From NCBI GenBank assembly GCA_963971305.1, contig OZ020311.1, positions 4,154,001-4,218,000 of the forward strand: DNA of 64,000 nucleotides. Reading direction: 5' to 3'. The position numbers and the translations under genes are program-made. Source of the stretch: Arcuatula senhousia. Its lineage: Eukaryota; Mollusca; Bivalvia; Mytilida; Mytilidae. The notes beneath the pieces were generated by a model. It saw only the letters and a list, made by a program, of their open reading frames with translations, searched no databases and was not told the origin of the DNA. Positions 1 to 11,869 of this stretch are shown here, piece by piece (the stretch's first letter is position 1; every line of letters begins with the position of its first letter).

Positions 1-205
1 TTATGGAATTTACGTATCAAAATTGATTCGTTAATCCAGAGCATGCAGGAATTACACTGATTCCCTTGACAGAGCGTAAGGTTAGACTTAGAAATTGACA
101 CAGGGTTATGCTGCTCATCGGTTGCTGTCTTCACTCAAGGCATTTAATGGTAAAAAGTGTGCTTATAGACAAATATGAGATTTCTCTAAGATGAGTGCAG
201 AATAT
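1..205 (+). mobile_element. Penelope-like element fragment, C-terminal part
   Basis: Degraded piece of the same Penelope-like family that is better preserved at 15480-16715 and 23272-24972. The stretch aligns with the thumb and C-terminal part of the reverse transcriptase (the region reading VYVSQLIRYSRACG and later RLLSSLKKF and LIDKYGIS in intact copies), but with several indels and no open frame. It is cut by the window edge on the left and ends just after the position of the usual stop codon. Confidence 0.75.
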
Positions 206-317
206 GATTAAATATTTTTAACGTGCAGACAGTGATTTATTTTTTTAATTTGAGCATAGTTTAAAACCTATTTTGTAAAGTATAAAGTAGCATCATTTAA
301 TTAAATAACTTATCACC

Positions 318-505
318 ACAAGAAAACTATATATATGTTACAGTAAATTCATGTAATCAGTAAATACGTGAATTTCCTAAAACTGTCAGTAAATTCATGT
401 ATTTACTGGGTGATTTAGTAAATACATGTATTTCCTGAGTTGACCAGTAAATACGTGTATTTACTGATTTTTCTTGCACATTTTACACGTATTTACTGGA
501 CAAAG
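318..505. repeat. Array of near-palindromic AAATACGTGTATTT units, left arm
   Basis: About six to seven units of a short near-palindrome (core AAATACGTGTATTT, often bounded by CAGT and ACTG) with variable spacers. The outer edge reads atatatatgttacagtaaat. The same array recurs in inverted orientation at 2311-2482, with the same outer edge reversed, so the two look like terminal inverted repeats of one unit of about 2.1 kb. No transposase is present inside. Confidence 0.7.
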
Positions 506-1140
506 TTGGTGACACAAAATATAGTATCTAACTTCAATTTTAGGTTTAAAACATAAAACTTTGACGATGCTTAACATTTATTAAGGGCTTTATGAGATTT
601 TACAAGCCTTTTGGTTATAATACTTAATATATTTTTATAGTAAGCTTCGTAAAACCCTTTTGTTTTTAAAAGTGGCGATGAACATCCCTAATAACGCACA
701 GCAGCGCTACGTTTGTCAATAAAAGTCTACTATAAAGTGCTCAGAACCTGATGTCGGGCTAGGCCATATGGTTCAAAGGGCAACTCGGACATGTGCCCAA
801 CACGGTAGATATTGGGTGGCTCTGACGTAATAATTTCCAGGGTCTTCAGGGTATAATGGGTAAAACCTTATCCAAAACCATAGTACAGCATCTTGTTAGG
901 AAATATTTTACGTTTCTCGCACGTTGAAGAACCCTACTGCAGGTCACGACAAGAGTAGGTCCCACAGGATCCACTGCAGGAGGCATGATTACATCCCTAC
1001 ATCCCGGATTGGACTTGTGTTACAAATATCCTCCATCTCATCTTCATCATGTTCATTTTGTCATCCCTTACATGTTCATCTCCCTGATAGTCAAAGTCAT
1101 GCTGTTAGTTTCTCTCTGTTTTGTTTATGAATGAAATATT
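506..1140. other. No gene seen; unassigned sequence between palindrome arrays
   Basis: A patch at about 740-1020 is less AT-rich than its surroundings and may be an old repeat, but I do not recognise it. Short open frames here have no recognisable protein features. Confidence 0.4.
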
Positions 1141-1760
1141 GTCTAACAAAATGAAACAAACAACAATTTACTTTTTTTCAAAATCAGGTTGAATTAGAAA
1201 CAAAATGGATATTATTCATAAGAAAGTGAGTTAGTTGGTGTTTTACATCCTTGCAACACTATAAAGGTTATTTAAAGGCGATGAACATGAAAAAAAAAGA
1301 TAATATAACCATGAAATGATGATGAAAAATATGTGGGAAACATAGGAACAATAAATTATAAGAGCGGTGTACAATTCACCAAAAAGTCACATTTGTGAAG
1401 AATAGTAAAATGCTTCCCCAGAAGAGTATGGGGTCCAGGGGCTTCAAAAGCAAAATAGGTGTTACAAGGCATAAAATCATTGATTTTTAATACGACCATA
1501 TGTTTGGTAGGGAAACGAATCTAGCATGTAACATGGTTATGATGAACTGATAAACATCATGTGACCCAGTAAAATCTAATGGATGTCATATGAAAAAATC
1601 AAATGCTAGGTAAACTTTATTTTACTTTATTCTGTTTTACTCGTTATCTGTTTAAACCCAGGACTTTCCAATACTCCTGTGTCTGGAGCAGTCAAAACGT
1701 TTTAGCTTATTTTCTCTGGATGGGTTAATCGTGTTTCTATGGACATGTAAAAGAGCCAGC
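1141..1760. repeat. Dispersed repeat at 1228-1290, otherwise nothing seen
   Basis: The stretch 1228-1290 (gtgagttagttggtgtttta onward, through a gcgatgaacat motif) is clearly similar to 23165-23240, next to a Penelope copy. The remainder, to 1760, holds no recognisable gene. Confidence 0.5.
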
Positions 1761-1761
1761 C

Positions 1762-2108
1762 CACAAAAAATATTTATCCTTGATTGGGAAACAAGCTTAA
1801 TGCTTATGTAAATCCCTCCCCAGCTAGCAGTTTGCGAGTGTGGCCTTTGCAGCGGCCCCCATTGAGCCTACTCTTATCGAACTCTACAAAGGGGTCTTTA
1901 ACGTGTATTGATTATTGTTCTCCACATACACGGGACAACCTTTTTTCGTCCCTTCCGAAGGACTAACATCGTTCCTTGAGACCATTCTCGCAAATGGTGT
2001 CAAGAGAGAGTCGGAAAATTGGTTCATGACATTTTCACCCCGGACGAGGATCGAACCACGATACTTGGTGTTAGTAGCCCGACGCGTTAACCACTACACC
2101 ACCGGCTC
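1762..2108 (-). mobile_element. tRNA-derived SINE, near full length
   Basis: Minus-strand copy of the SINE at 43233-43587. On the minus strand it starts with a tRNA-like head containing an A-box-like (GGTGTAGTGGTTAACGCGT) and a B-box-like (GGTTCGATCC) pol III promoter. A conserved central segment follows (around CCTTCGGAAGGGAC and TGTCCCGTGT), then a tail ending in a caggataaat motif. Open frames in it are accidental. It lies inside the unit bounded by the two palindrome arrays. Confidence 0.85.
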
Positions 2109-2310
2109 TATCATATCAGTAGTGTAAACGACATTTAAACAAACCGATTACGCATTTTACAACCTTAAAACTATGAAAATCTGTAAATATTTTAAGTCAG
2201 AACTGAAATTAAGGTGAGGCATTTGCCTCATTTGCCTACATTGCGGTACGGCCATGCAAATTTGACACGGAAAATAATAATCTACAAAGTTTTATCTTCC
2301 AAAGTAAGCA

Positions 2311-2482
2311 TCAGTAAAAACGTGTAAAATCTCTTCTAAATTTCAGGAAATTCATGTATTTACTGACCATTTTTAGAAAATACACGTATTTACTGGGTGC
2401 CTTAGTAAATTCACGTATTTACTAAATTTCAGTAAATACGCGTATTTACTGATTACACATATTTACTGTAACATATATATAT
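2311..2482. repeat. Array of near-palindromic AAATACGTGTATTT units, right arm
   Basis: Inverted counterpart of 318-505. It contains five to six palindromic units and ends in gtaacatatatatatg, the reverse of the left edge. Together the two arrays bracket a unit of about 2.1 kb containing a SINE. Confidence 0.7.
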
Positions 2483-2489
2483 GCCGTTT

Positions 2490-3840
2490 CATTTTTTGAA
2501 ATAAAAAAAGCATTTAACAATTTTAAATTTGTTGCATTATAATATTATAATAGAACAGTCAGAAAGGTGGTCAGAACGAGACAAAAGAATATGCGCTCTT
2601 CAGTAAATAAGGTAGAATTTGATTCGGCATGTTTACGTAGTAACTATGGGCATTAAAAAGTTTATTAGAGCAACTTTTAAAATAAATTGTGATATAAAAT
2701 ATGTAAAATGAAAGTAAACAACACCGAATTTGCCTTGGTTTATTAAATTTGCAGCGTGAAAAGAGCACATTTCTCATGTTAAGTGATATTATGGGGTCTG
2801 ATTTCCTTTGTGACAAATAAAACATCATGCTCCTAAAAATCTGAAAAAAATATATTCAACAGATAAGACTCCATTCTTTCTGATAAAAAATTCCTGAACC
2901 CGTCGCTATAGCGGTATTGATAAAAATGATTGTCAAAGTTGTGCTAATTTCATAAGTTATTTGTGAATCCCCTTTTTAAATATAGAAATTTCATTCATAA
3001 AATAAATAAACATTGAGGGTATCTCATACCCAGCTAAAAATAGCAATGGTCTACTCGACTTCCTAAAATATTTTTTCTTTAATTCTGCAATATATTAGGC
3101 CTTAACTGGTGAAACTGTTTAAATTTTACTTTTTATTAATATAATGCATGTTTTTATAATAAAATGATAATAAGCAAATGTAAAATGACGTTTTAGAAGG
3201 GGGAGGTCTATTAAGTGAGGTTTGTTCGATTTGTAAAACTGTAATCGTCTCCCTTCATTTGCCTAGCAACGTTTTAGACTTGCTTGTGACAAAAAAAACA
3301 TTTTTCTCCGATTTCCTTAAAATTTTGTCACCAAAAAAAGCATAAGATTGGTCGTCATCTGTCAAAGTATGTAACCCGTCACACTTACCATTATTTTTTT
3401 AATTCAACATGTTTATCACCTTTATAGAGTTCCGGTTATTCCTTAGAGATAGTAAATTCCTTTTTTGTCACACATTATTATTCTATGCGCAAAACATCCT
3501 AGCAAAGAAAAAAGAACAATAGTTTGTCCATTCACTTGTACCCGAACTTGAAAATAACCATGACCTACTTTTTATTAATCAAAGGATTAAGTTGGTGATT
3601 TCAGCTCACCGCGTCATTCAAAATGATGTGTTTTTCGGGTCAGTTAGACATACAAAATATTTACAAGGGAGATAATATTTTGTCACCACCTGTCTGACTG
3701 AGAAAACCACCAATGCCTAATTGAGTGGCTTTGCGTCTGCCGTTTTAATCGGCAAGTTGTTAAGTGTACCTTTAAAACAAAATAATATCAGCTATAGGTA
3801 AAAAGCATGCGACTTTATAGTAGTCGAAATATTGATTATA
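2490..3840. other. No gene seen, AT-rich
   Basis: I see no coding exon, RNA gene or convincing repeat. The only frame of note (minus strand, 2571-2828) has low-complexity AT-rich composition and no domain features. Confidence 0.5.
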
Positions 3841-3850
3841 TTTTTTTTTC

Positions 3851-3866
3851 GGGGGGGGGGGGGGGG
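3851..3866 (+). repeat. Poly-G run of 16 bases
   Basis: Sixteen consecutive G, preceded by a T run and followed by tgaggggg. A G-quadruplex-capable homopolymer, and also a place where assembly length may be unreliable. Confidence 0.95.
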
Positions 3867-4204
3867 TGAGGGGGTAATAATCATTTACAAATATATACAA
3901 GGAAATATAACTACTAATTATAATTATGAATTCGTGAATTCACTTACCTAAAACCGAAACTTTTGAAACTTTCACTGCGATCCACTGTTCCTTAACCTGC
4001 GTTCTGGTATTTCTAATTTAAGAACCTCTTCATTTCGAAGTAGTTATATTTGACTGTTTCGTTTAAAAATTAGGACGTATTATAAAATTGTTTCCAAAGA
4101 ACTTTCATGTCATTCTATGTCTAAAATTGAAGTAGACCAGATGATTGAAAAAATGTCAAAGAAAATCCTTGAATGTTTGATTCATTTTTGTAATTTATTT
4201 ATAT

Positions 4205-4590
4205 ATTGTATAAGCGTCATTAAAGGTCAGGGTGCCGTTTCATAATAGTTACATTTTACTGATATAAGATAATTAGCGAAATCATGCTTATTCATCGCTC
4301 TCAGTTATGTCGACTCAACAAATTTATTTATATGCATGGCAAAGGGCAAGGATTACAAAGTCATGTACTTTATATTGTACATGTTGTATTAGTGTCATTT
4401 AAGGTCATGGTGCCGTTTCATGAAAGTGACCTTTTACTTAACATGCACGCTTTCTTATTTATATAAAATGATTTGCGATATCATGCTTTTTAAGCGCTCC
4501 CAGTAATGTCGACTCAACAAAATTTATTCATATTCATAGCAAAGGGCAAGGATTATAAAGTCACGTATTTGTGTTACTACATGTTTGTTT
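4205..4590 (+). repeat. Two diverged tandem units of about 190 bp
   Basis: The segment from about 4207 (aagcgtcattaaaggtca) repeats from about 4393 (tagtgtcatttaaggtca). Shared landmarks are gtgccgtttcat, atgtcgactcaacaaa and gcaaagggcaaggatta. A weaker relative occurs at 7500-7580. There is no coding content. Confidence 0.75.
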
Positions 4591-4591
4591 T

Positions 4592-5930
4592 ACTTATTTC
4601 ACTTAATCTTCTAACTTGAAATAAAAGCATGCATAAAATCTTGGATGAAAATAGGCGAGCGTTAGAATGCATCTATGAAGTTCCTCTTTAATGTAAAAAG
4701 GGGAAACAAAATTTCGATATAGCCTTTCATCTTCACTGTCAATGCCAATGGTATAAATTTTAGAAATGTCAAGATAAACAATTGAAAGGAGTAAAGGAAA
4801 ATGAGACTATCACACATATGTAAACTCAAACTGCAATTCATTTTTATGAGCTGTATGGCCATTTCGGAAAATATTTTACATATCAAATATCAAAATACTA
4901 AATATATTTTGATATGTTCTAGTATAGCAATTGATAGATATATAATAAGGGTTTCATAAAATGAAGAATGTTATTGAAGTCAACATGAAAATTAAAATCA
5001 CTCAAACCTTTGCACTTTTTGTCGAAAAGAAAAGTATAGCTGATATAGAAAACTCTATACTGAAAGATATGATATATATTTTTTAATATTGCTGTATTGA
5101 AGTAGCATACCTACCTAACACCAGTATACGGTGCATATATTTCACAACTCATACGATATGCCATTGCCTATGTATTTCTTTTGATTTTTTTTATAAACTG
5201 ATACTGTTGTCTTAAAAGATTCAAAATTCTTTCAAAGGATATAATTCGTTATTGTTTTACTTTGAGTTTTTCTTCCTAAAATGACTACCTCACACTCACT
5301 TTTGTGTCTTACCAATGTGTTGTAACATTGCTCTTCAAAGAAATAATGGATATCCGAACTACATAACGTTTCATAGTATGTTAAAAATATTACAGATTTC
5401 TTTATTCTTTGACTAAGTCAACTACTTGTCCCTTCCATATAGATATCAGGGACCATGGCAACAAAGATATCCACAAACTTAGGCATGTCCTTGTCCATTT
5501 GAATTATATGGAGATATGATCGTCCTAATTAATAACTTCTTTAATGACATGACCTCACTAACTTGGCATGTTATCTGTATAATTAAATAATTGCTAAAAC
5601 TCTAAATAAACGATCAATGCTGATCATTAAAGAAGAAAACTAGTTAAGTCCATAACCTTGTATATTGATTAAGAATTTAAGAGATTGCAAATTTAAAAAC
5701 CTTGAATAAAACGTCATACAAGTATATGCTATCTTTGTCCTTTTACTGTATTAAACGTCACAAGACATTCAATCAACAATTCTAAAACCAAATATAAGTT
5801 CAGTCTGCTAGGAATAATCTCAAATTGAAAAAAAAAATACAAAAGCGGTATGAAAAACCCTCTGATCCTCTATCAGCAGTTGTCGACCGAGTGGTGTGAA
5901 AATACAAAGTACCAATAGAAGAAAATGAGA
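4592..5930. other. No gene seen, AT-rich
   Basis: Nothing recognisable as coding, RNA or structured repeat. Composition is similar to the neighbouring AT-rich DNA. Confidence 0.5.
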
Positions 5931-5934
5931 TGGG

Positions 5935-6260
5935 GAATAAGTGTACGCGACACAACCTACAATATAAACGTGAATTTTAAAAATCCACAATGGAAAACAA
6001 ACAACAGCCTTCAATGTGACCAGTGGTTGCTGCACGTTGTTTTTCAATTGGCCCTGGATTGAAAATAAAATACATATGATTCAAGCCCAATCCTAAAGTA
6101 CAATGAAAGATCCCAGCTCTTATTGACAAAACAACAATGAGCATAAATTCGACTAAATACAAACATAGGCTTTGATATAGATTATTGGCTTAATACAGGC
6201 ACATTAAAAGTGTGGCGGGGTTAAACTAGTTTTTTGGCACCAACCTTCCTTCTATTGATA
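5935..6260 (-). repeat. Dispersed repeat with a gtgtacgcgacacaa end
   Basis: The stretch begins with gtgtacgcgacacaac on the plus strand and ends with a block around tggcggggttaaactag. The same order of blocks is found inside the LTR element at 27395-27730, and partial copies are at 10705-10812 and, inverted, 61320-61445. I take it as a dispersed non-coding family of about 330-370 bp; its class is unknown. Confidence 0.7.
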
Positions 6261-6261
6261 A

Positions 6262-6560
6262 CCAATAACAAAGCACAAACTCACACACAGTAAAAATCAA
6301 ATTGATATATAAAACAGTAAGTTTGGTTATACTGTATATACCAATGTGTAACTTCTCATCAGCAGCATTTGAATCCAAACATTGGAAGGTCGAAAACCAA
6401 AAGTATTGATGTAAAATGATTGAAACCCAAATTATTCAAGCGAGAAACCCCACCGGATAAATCGACCATGACAATCGAAAACATATAAAAACTGTTATCA
6501 ATGTCCATCTGTATCTTTCGTTGAAATGGTGTAATTTTGGACCTATTACTTAGCAAATGC
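6262..6560 (+). repeat. Dispersed repeat containing ctcatcagcagcatttgaat
   Basis: The block from about 6330 (tactgtatataccaatg, then ctcatcagcagcatttgaat and gaccatg) matches 39615-39770 in the same orientation. It is non-coding in both copies and no terminal structure is visible. Confidence 0.6.
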
Positions 6561-7071
6561 AGAGCAGAAACTGAAAATGAAATTAAAAAGTAAAGAATAG
6601 TTTGGCCTTAGATAAAGCAATTTCTAACCTTAATTGTTACAATTCTTCATGTTAACACTCTTAGAAATAAATATCTCTTTTTTCTGTTCAGAATGCAAAT
6701 CGAAAAAGGACAAACTATTCCTATGTCACCTCTTACACGAAACACGTACATCCTTATTGAAAGCTGCATGAAGCTTGAGGCCACAAACTGATAAATCGGG
6801 TTAGTTTTTGACTATTTCGGTGCATCTGTTGCAAGTATTTAAGGTTAAGTATTATTTCGTAATTCATAATATGTTCACCATTACTTCTTTTGTGTGTATA
6901 GTTTAAAACCTATTTTCCTAAGTGTTTTAAAAGTATTATTTTAAGAAAAACACGTACTTCATCAAATGACGTTTCATTTGAAAATTGAGAAGCATTTTCA
7001 TTTTTTTTTTTGGCTTTACATTCATTTGTTAAAAACCAATGAATGCCTGAGACAATTATGGTAAGATTATC

Positions 7072-7335
7072 TTTTATCGGTAATAGGCGGCTTTTTCCCT
7101 TGATCTCATCTGCCTGATATTTTTTTAGTATCATGGACAGTCTGTGATACAAGAAAATATCAGGTGGGAGCACTTGATAACTGTGACGTCATTACCGATA
7201 AAAAGAATATTATATACTTTCCTTTGTGATACTATCTGCATCTAGTCTCCTTTCAGACTCGTCCTACCGGACTCGTCTGATACTCACCTTGATATAGATA
7301 GTATCAAAAAGGAAAGTACATAATATTCTATATGT
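7072..7335. mobile_element. MITE-like double-hairpin element, copy 1
   Basis: About 260 bp with two internal inverted repeats. The first is tgatatttt...gtatca paired with tgatac...aaaatatca around 7117-7165. The second is atactttcctt...gatac paired with gtatc...aaggaaagta around 7214-7320. A close copy lies at 19543-19775. There is no coding capacity, so a non-autonomous foldback or MITE-type element is the best fit. Confidence 0.75.
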
Positions 7336-7339
7336 ATCA

Positions 7340-8200
7340 GTACCTTGATCTCAGTACTTACAGTGTATATACCTTTTTCATCTACAAATTAGGCCACAGT
7401 GTAAAATTGTTTGCAAGGAACTTTCATATCATTTTTTGTCTTGCAAAGAGAAAACCCTTGTCCACTTTATAGATTTTGGGTATATTTATAAAGTTTGAAA
7501 AGTGTCATGATAGCACATGGTGTCGTTTCATAAAATTGATCGTTTTCTTAACATTCACGCTACCTCTTTTTAATAACATATTTTTTTCGATAAAGTGTTT
7601 AACCTGAAATTTCAATGGTATAAATTTAAGAAACAAAAATATACTGTAATGATTTCTAGCAAGTGACACTCATAAGATTGTTATATAAACTGTAGTCATT
7701 CTTACAACAGACTATTATTGAAGGCTTTAAAAGACAGAAAGAAAGGAACACACTAACTGTAAAATCTCTTCAAAATCATTACAAGATATATTTCAAACGA
7801 CTTTTTATTATGACGTAGTATTTCAAAATGCTTATATAATGATATTATGATATAAAAACGCTACCGTGAAAGCTATGATATTCACTGTCTTCATAATTAA
7901 CTACAAGCAAAGTACTCTATGATAATATTATTTACTGGATTTGAGAAAAAAAGTTGTTATATCTATGACTAGGTATTTAAAAGTGGTTTTCACATATTTT
8001 ATGAAAAGAAAGGTATAGTTGGTATACAGAACGCTTCACTGAAAATATATATATATACACACTCTAGGATAATTTTATAGACTTGAAATTTTGGAAATAT
8101 TGCTATATGGAAAGTAACACAGATTTCTGACTGGTATGCGAATATTTTACAACTCAAAAGATATGCTATGGCTTTTACTAATTGTTTTGATTTATGTTCC
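7340..8200. other. No gene seen; weakly repetitive AT-rich DNA
   Basis: Parts of 7380-7580 resemble 4010-4160 and 4400-4450 (agggtgccgtttcat-like and aaattgtttccaaagaactt-like motifs), which suggests an old dispersed repeat. No gene is seen. Confidence 0.45.
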
Positions 8201-8239
8201 TGAAACCTTCGTCATCGTGACCGTATTTTACCTCAACGT

Positions 8240-8565
8240 GATAATGTGTCACGTCTCAAGTCATTTTACGAAAGACTTATAGGTTCTTACATAAGTTCTT
8301 TGAAAAGACCGGCTGATCTTTCATGAGTGATAGAATAGGTTTTCCAAGAACGCGTGTAAGTACCTATTTCTTCCGTAAAAATGATTTTTTTTATAATCTG
8401 AAACCTTAGGTGACTTCATTCTAAAAACCGAAAGTTTAAAATAACATTGCATTTCATTGGTCGACATCATCGATCAATATCAGTACCAACGGTATTTATT
8501 GGTCAATTGACCAGTGTGAGATCGCTGCACGTGCTTGCATCTCAACCTGGTCATCTCACACTGAA
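8240..8565 (+). repeat. Dispersed repeat; empty-site counterpart of the LINE locus
   Basis: This stretch matches, in reverse orientation, the two flanks of the LINE at 49223-52808 (49139-49222 and 52821-53075) read as one continuous sequence. Shared blocks include ccaagaacg, tgaaaccttaggtg, catttcattggtcgacatca and gcttgcatctcaacctggtc. The LINE insertion point corresponds to about 8474-8486 here. It is non-coding. Confidence 0.85.
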
Positions 8566-8960
8566 AAGAGTCATTTACGGAAGAAATCATGCGCTCATAG
8601 ACAAATACTCCAATCTCTCAGATGATTGTTTTGTCTAAGTTGACAGTTGTCAGGGTGGTGGATGTGCTATAGCAAATAAGCAATGCTTACTCTTCCGGAG
8701 TCTCGTAACGACTTGAGTCCACTTTGTTAATTGCTTTTCAGTTTTTTTGTTTTTGTATTTTGTGTTTTATGTTGTCTTTTTTCACTCTCGTCACGACTTG
8801 AGCTTGCGTTGTTGATTTTTGTTCGGTGGATTTTTTTTTTGCTGTTCTCGTTCGTGTTTACTGGTTTTGTCGCTGCCCTTTTAGACTTTTGACACTCGAA
8901 TGTCCCATTGATGCGTATTTGCTTCTTTTCGTCCTGTTATCGTCGGTGTTTACTAAGCTG
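8566..8960 (+). mobile_element. Penelope-like element fragment, C-terminus and 3' UTR
   Basis: It begins with codons reading GRNHALIDKY, the last conserved part of the Penelope-like reverse transcriptase, and then runs through the family's characteristic 3' region (gtgctatagcaa, cttccgga, ttttgtcgctgccctttt, gaatgtcccattg). It is truncated at the 5' side and directly abuts the repeat at 8240-8565. Confidence 0.85.
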
Positions 8961-8984
8961 TCAGGTGCGTGAGGGCCTATTCAA

Positions 8985-9775
8985 TGAGCTAGTATCCCTA
9001 ACTTTGACCAGATATGCATTTTGGGTGAGTTTAATGAGCTGAAGATCTAAGCGAAACTTTTCTCTATCTGCATAATTCTTTTTTATTTTTAAGACTAAAA
9101 ACATATGAAACGCTATTTTTGAACTTCATATGGCTATAACCTCTATAATGAGTCACATGGCATCTTCGACCCGGCTTTTTTCGAGCTTAAAGAGCTAAAA
9201 GTTTAACCAAGAAACAGCTTTTCTCTGCTCTATATATATGCAGTACGTTTCATTCTATAAGACAAAAACATGTTTAAAAATAATTTTTTTATCTTTAAAG
9301 GTCAATAACTCTAATAAGCGGCTGTCTGAAATTTTCGACCCAAATGAGACTTTTGAATAGCTAAATTGATTGACGGCTTTAGCAAGCAACATCTTTTGCC
9401 TATTTGTAATACTTTTCATCCCAAAATTAATCACACGAAAAACCATGTTTTTCGGGTAAAGTCTTAACCCTTGAAGCGGTATTCTGACATCTTCGAGAAT
9501 ATGACGACTTTTTGTGGAGCTTAAGATTTAAAGAACCTATGATTTTTCTGATTTTTGTATCATTGAAATTGCGCAGTTAAAGCCTTTTTCAAAGATTTTA
9601 CTTTATCTTTTTATTTATCAACATCGGCTTTGTTTTTGACAGAATCCCTTCAAAAGTAGGATGGTTTTTTTTATCATTCCTGCAAAGTTTCAGTCAAATT
9701 AGTTCAGTAGTTTAAAAGAAAAAGATTTTTGAAATTGTTTACGGACAACGACGGACGCTTTATGCTAATCACAAC
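8985..9775 (+). mobile_element. Degraded Helentron-like tandem-repeat element
   Basis: Three diverged units of about 200-220 bp share phrases such as cattctataaga, gctataacctctataa, cttcgaccc and gagcttaa-gagcta. The right end carries tttacggacaacgacggacg, as at the end of the better copy at 53376-55316. I read it as an old, truncated relative. No protein is encoded. Confidence 0.6.
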
Positions 9776-10700
9776 AAAATGTTTAAATTTTCGGATTTGT
9801 TAGTTCTTTTTTATATTTGAGATTTTGTTTGTGTGATTATATTTAAAGTGTTTGTTTTGGAATAGTTGTTGAGGTTATGGTGAAACAATATAAAAAAAAC
9901 ATGACATGCACCAATGGAAACTATATTGAGGTAATGTTTCTGCAATTTTAATTGAAAACATCAATATAGCAATAAATCGACAACGAAGAACTTTTGTTAG
10001 AATATGTTTGGCAAAATAAAAAGTTGTCAAATCCATTCAAGGCATTTAAACAAAAACATTATGTTTTCATTTTTAATTAACAATCTCAACAAAAAGCATC
10101 AAATTTAGTGTATTTAATTTTGCTCTCGTCTGTATTTACTAGTCACATGAAAGATAAGTAGACAACATCAAAACCAGTTTTAGATTTAAAATTATAGAAA
10201 AAAATATATCAAAATCAATAAGGGTAAAGATTTAAATAATTTAAAAGTATAGAATTATCCATAAAACTATTAAGTGAAATATTTGAATGTCAGTATGTGA
10301 CTGTAAGGTTTAATACCCTTTTCGATGAACATATTTCATACAGAACGGTCAGCTTAAAAGGTGGAGGAAACTGGTGTAGTACTCGGAAAAAACTATATCG
10401 ATCTACGTCTCCTAACTGTAGAATATCACAAGTGTTATGACTTTAGGTTAAAGCCCGTTCCGGCATCAACACTTTTCGTGTTAAGGAAAGCAGTAAAACC
10501 ATGAAATTATCCGTTTAAATTTCAAAATTGTTAATTCCGAAGGTTCCTCCTACCCAAGACGTAGATTGATTCAAGTCCTTTGGTTGTTCACAGTTCAGCA
10601 GCTTTGGTTTAATTGTTTGATTTTGTCTTTAAATTAATATAGGGGCGACAGGCATAGAAAAAAATTTTGTTTGGAACTTTGTTGATATTCTGATTTTAAC
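9776..10700. other. No gene seen
   Basis: AT-rich DNA without recognisable coding or repeat structure. Confidence 0.5.
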
Positions 10701-10704
10701 AGAT

Positions 10705-10910
10705 GTAGGTAAAGTGTACGCGACACAACCAACAAAAAGAAACGGGAATTTCAAAAAAGTCACAATGAAAAATAGCCAGAAGTCTTTAACATGACCAGAG
10801 ATCGCTGCAATTAAGTTAACGTATATTCTTTGTAGAAAATGGAAGAAGTTATCACTCTTTACTATAACTATATCCTCCAAGTTCGGTATTTTTTATTACC
10901 TTTTTTGTTA
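10705..10910 (-). repeat. Partial copies of two dispersed repeats
   Basis: The stretch 10705-10812 is a partial copy of the gtgtacgcgacacaa family (compare 5935-6260). The stretch 10878-10908 carries the caagttcggta...ttattacctttt end motif that also occurs inverted at 21196 and 29897 and directly at 32290-32325. Confidence 0.6.
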
Positions 10911-10911
10911 A

Positions 10912-11784
10912 AGTCTTAATCAAGAGGAACCAAGAAGTATGATTTGCTCACTTGTTCTTTGAGCATAAGGGTTTCGTTTGGAGCTAAATCCATTATAAAG
11001 AAACTTCTAAAAACTACAATTAAATTAAACTTTTTTAATCTAGGAATCAACAGGGTTTTTTTCAATCTGCAATAATTTTTATTCTGCGGACAAAGAGCAT
11101 GAAAAAATGCACTTTTGACTTTAAAAGAGCCATAAACCCTAAACCCTAGAATGAGCCATCTGATAACTTTGATAGTTGAGATTAGTAAATTCCAAAACTG
11201 TGCATGACGAAAAACTTAAATATAAAATCCTGTTTTATTCAGCGGACTGTATATCCAATTAGTCTAAGACGCCGGTGTAAATACCACACTATCGATCACT
11301 AGTCAGCTACTTCTCGTGAGGAAGATCAACCCCGCTTTGAAACTTTAAGAAAGGTCCTTAAAACCTTAAGGTAAATAATTTCTAAAGCTACCTGTCCTAG
11401 GTCAGTGTTTTCTTACACTTTCTCCTTTTTTCCTACCATTAAAACTGGCGACTTTGCACAGCTCAAAAGTGTATAAAATGCGTTAAATCCTTACACACAC
11501 ATATATATATATAAGCATTTTATTGTTTGTCTCTCTATTTTTTGCACAACATGGAGTTGAACTGTAAATGCTGAATTTTTAAACATAAAATAACAAGGAC
11601 AACTTTGTTAGGCCACATTAAAGTTTACTAAACTACAATATAAATTATCATAGTGAATTATTTTAAAATTGATATGACAAATGTATATCCACATGTGCAT
11701 AGTGAAATATTCAACTTAGTGATGTTTTTTTAACAAGTACATGACAGACATTGCAAATATTATCAACTTTTCAGTACATGATGA
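10912..11784. other. No gene seen; 3' flank of the TRPV gene
   Basis: No gene is recognised in this region. A short TA dinucleotide run lies near 11505. Confidence 0.5.
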
Positions 11785-11790
11785 TTTATT
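11785..11790 (-). terminator. Polyadenylation signal of the TRPV-like gene
   Basis: AATAAA on the minus strand (tttatt on plus), about 80 bases past the stop codon of the channel gene. Confidence 0.6.
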
Positions 11791-11869
11791 CGAAAGTTCG
11801 GAATTTTAATAACATTGACAAATTTAGTAGAAAACAATAAAATTTTAAACACAGTCCACCAATGACTTG

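Noticed and set aside
1784..2127. Two overlapping plus-strand open frames and their relatives at 43222-43719
   Set aside because: They lie inside tRNA-SINE copies; similarity between them is SINE similarity, not protein conservation.
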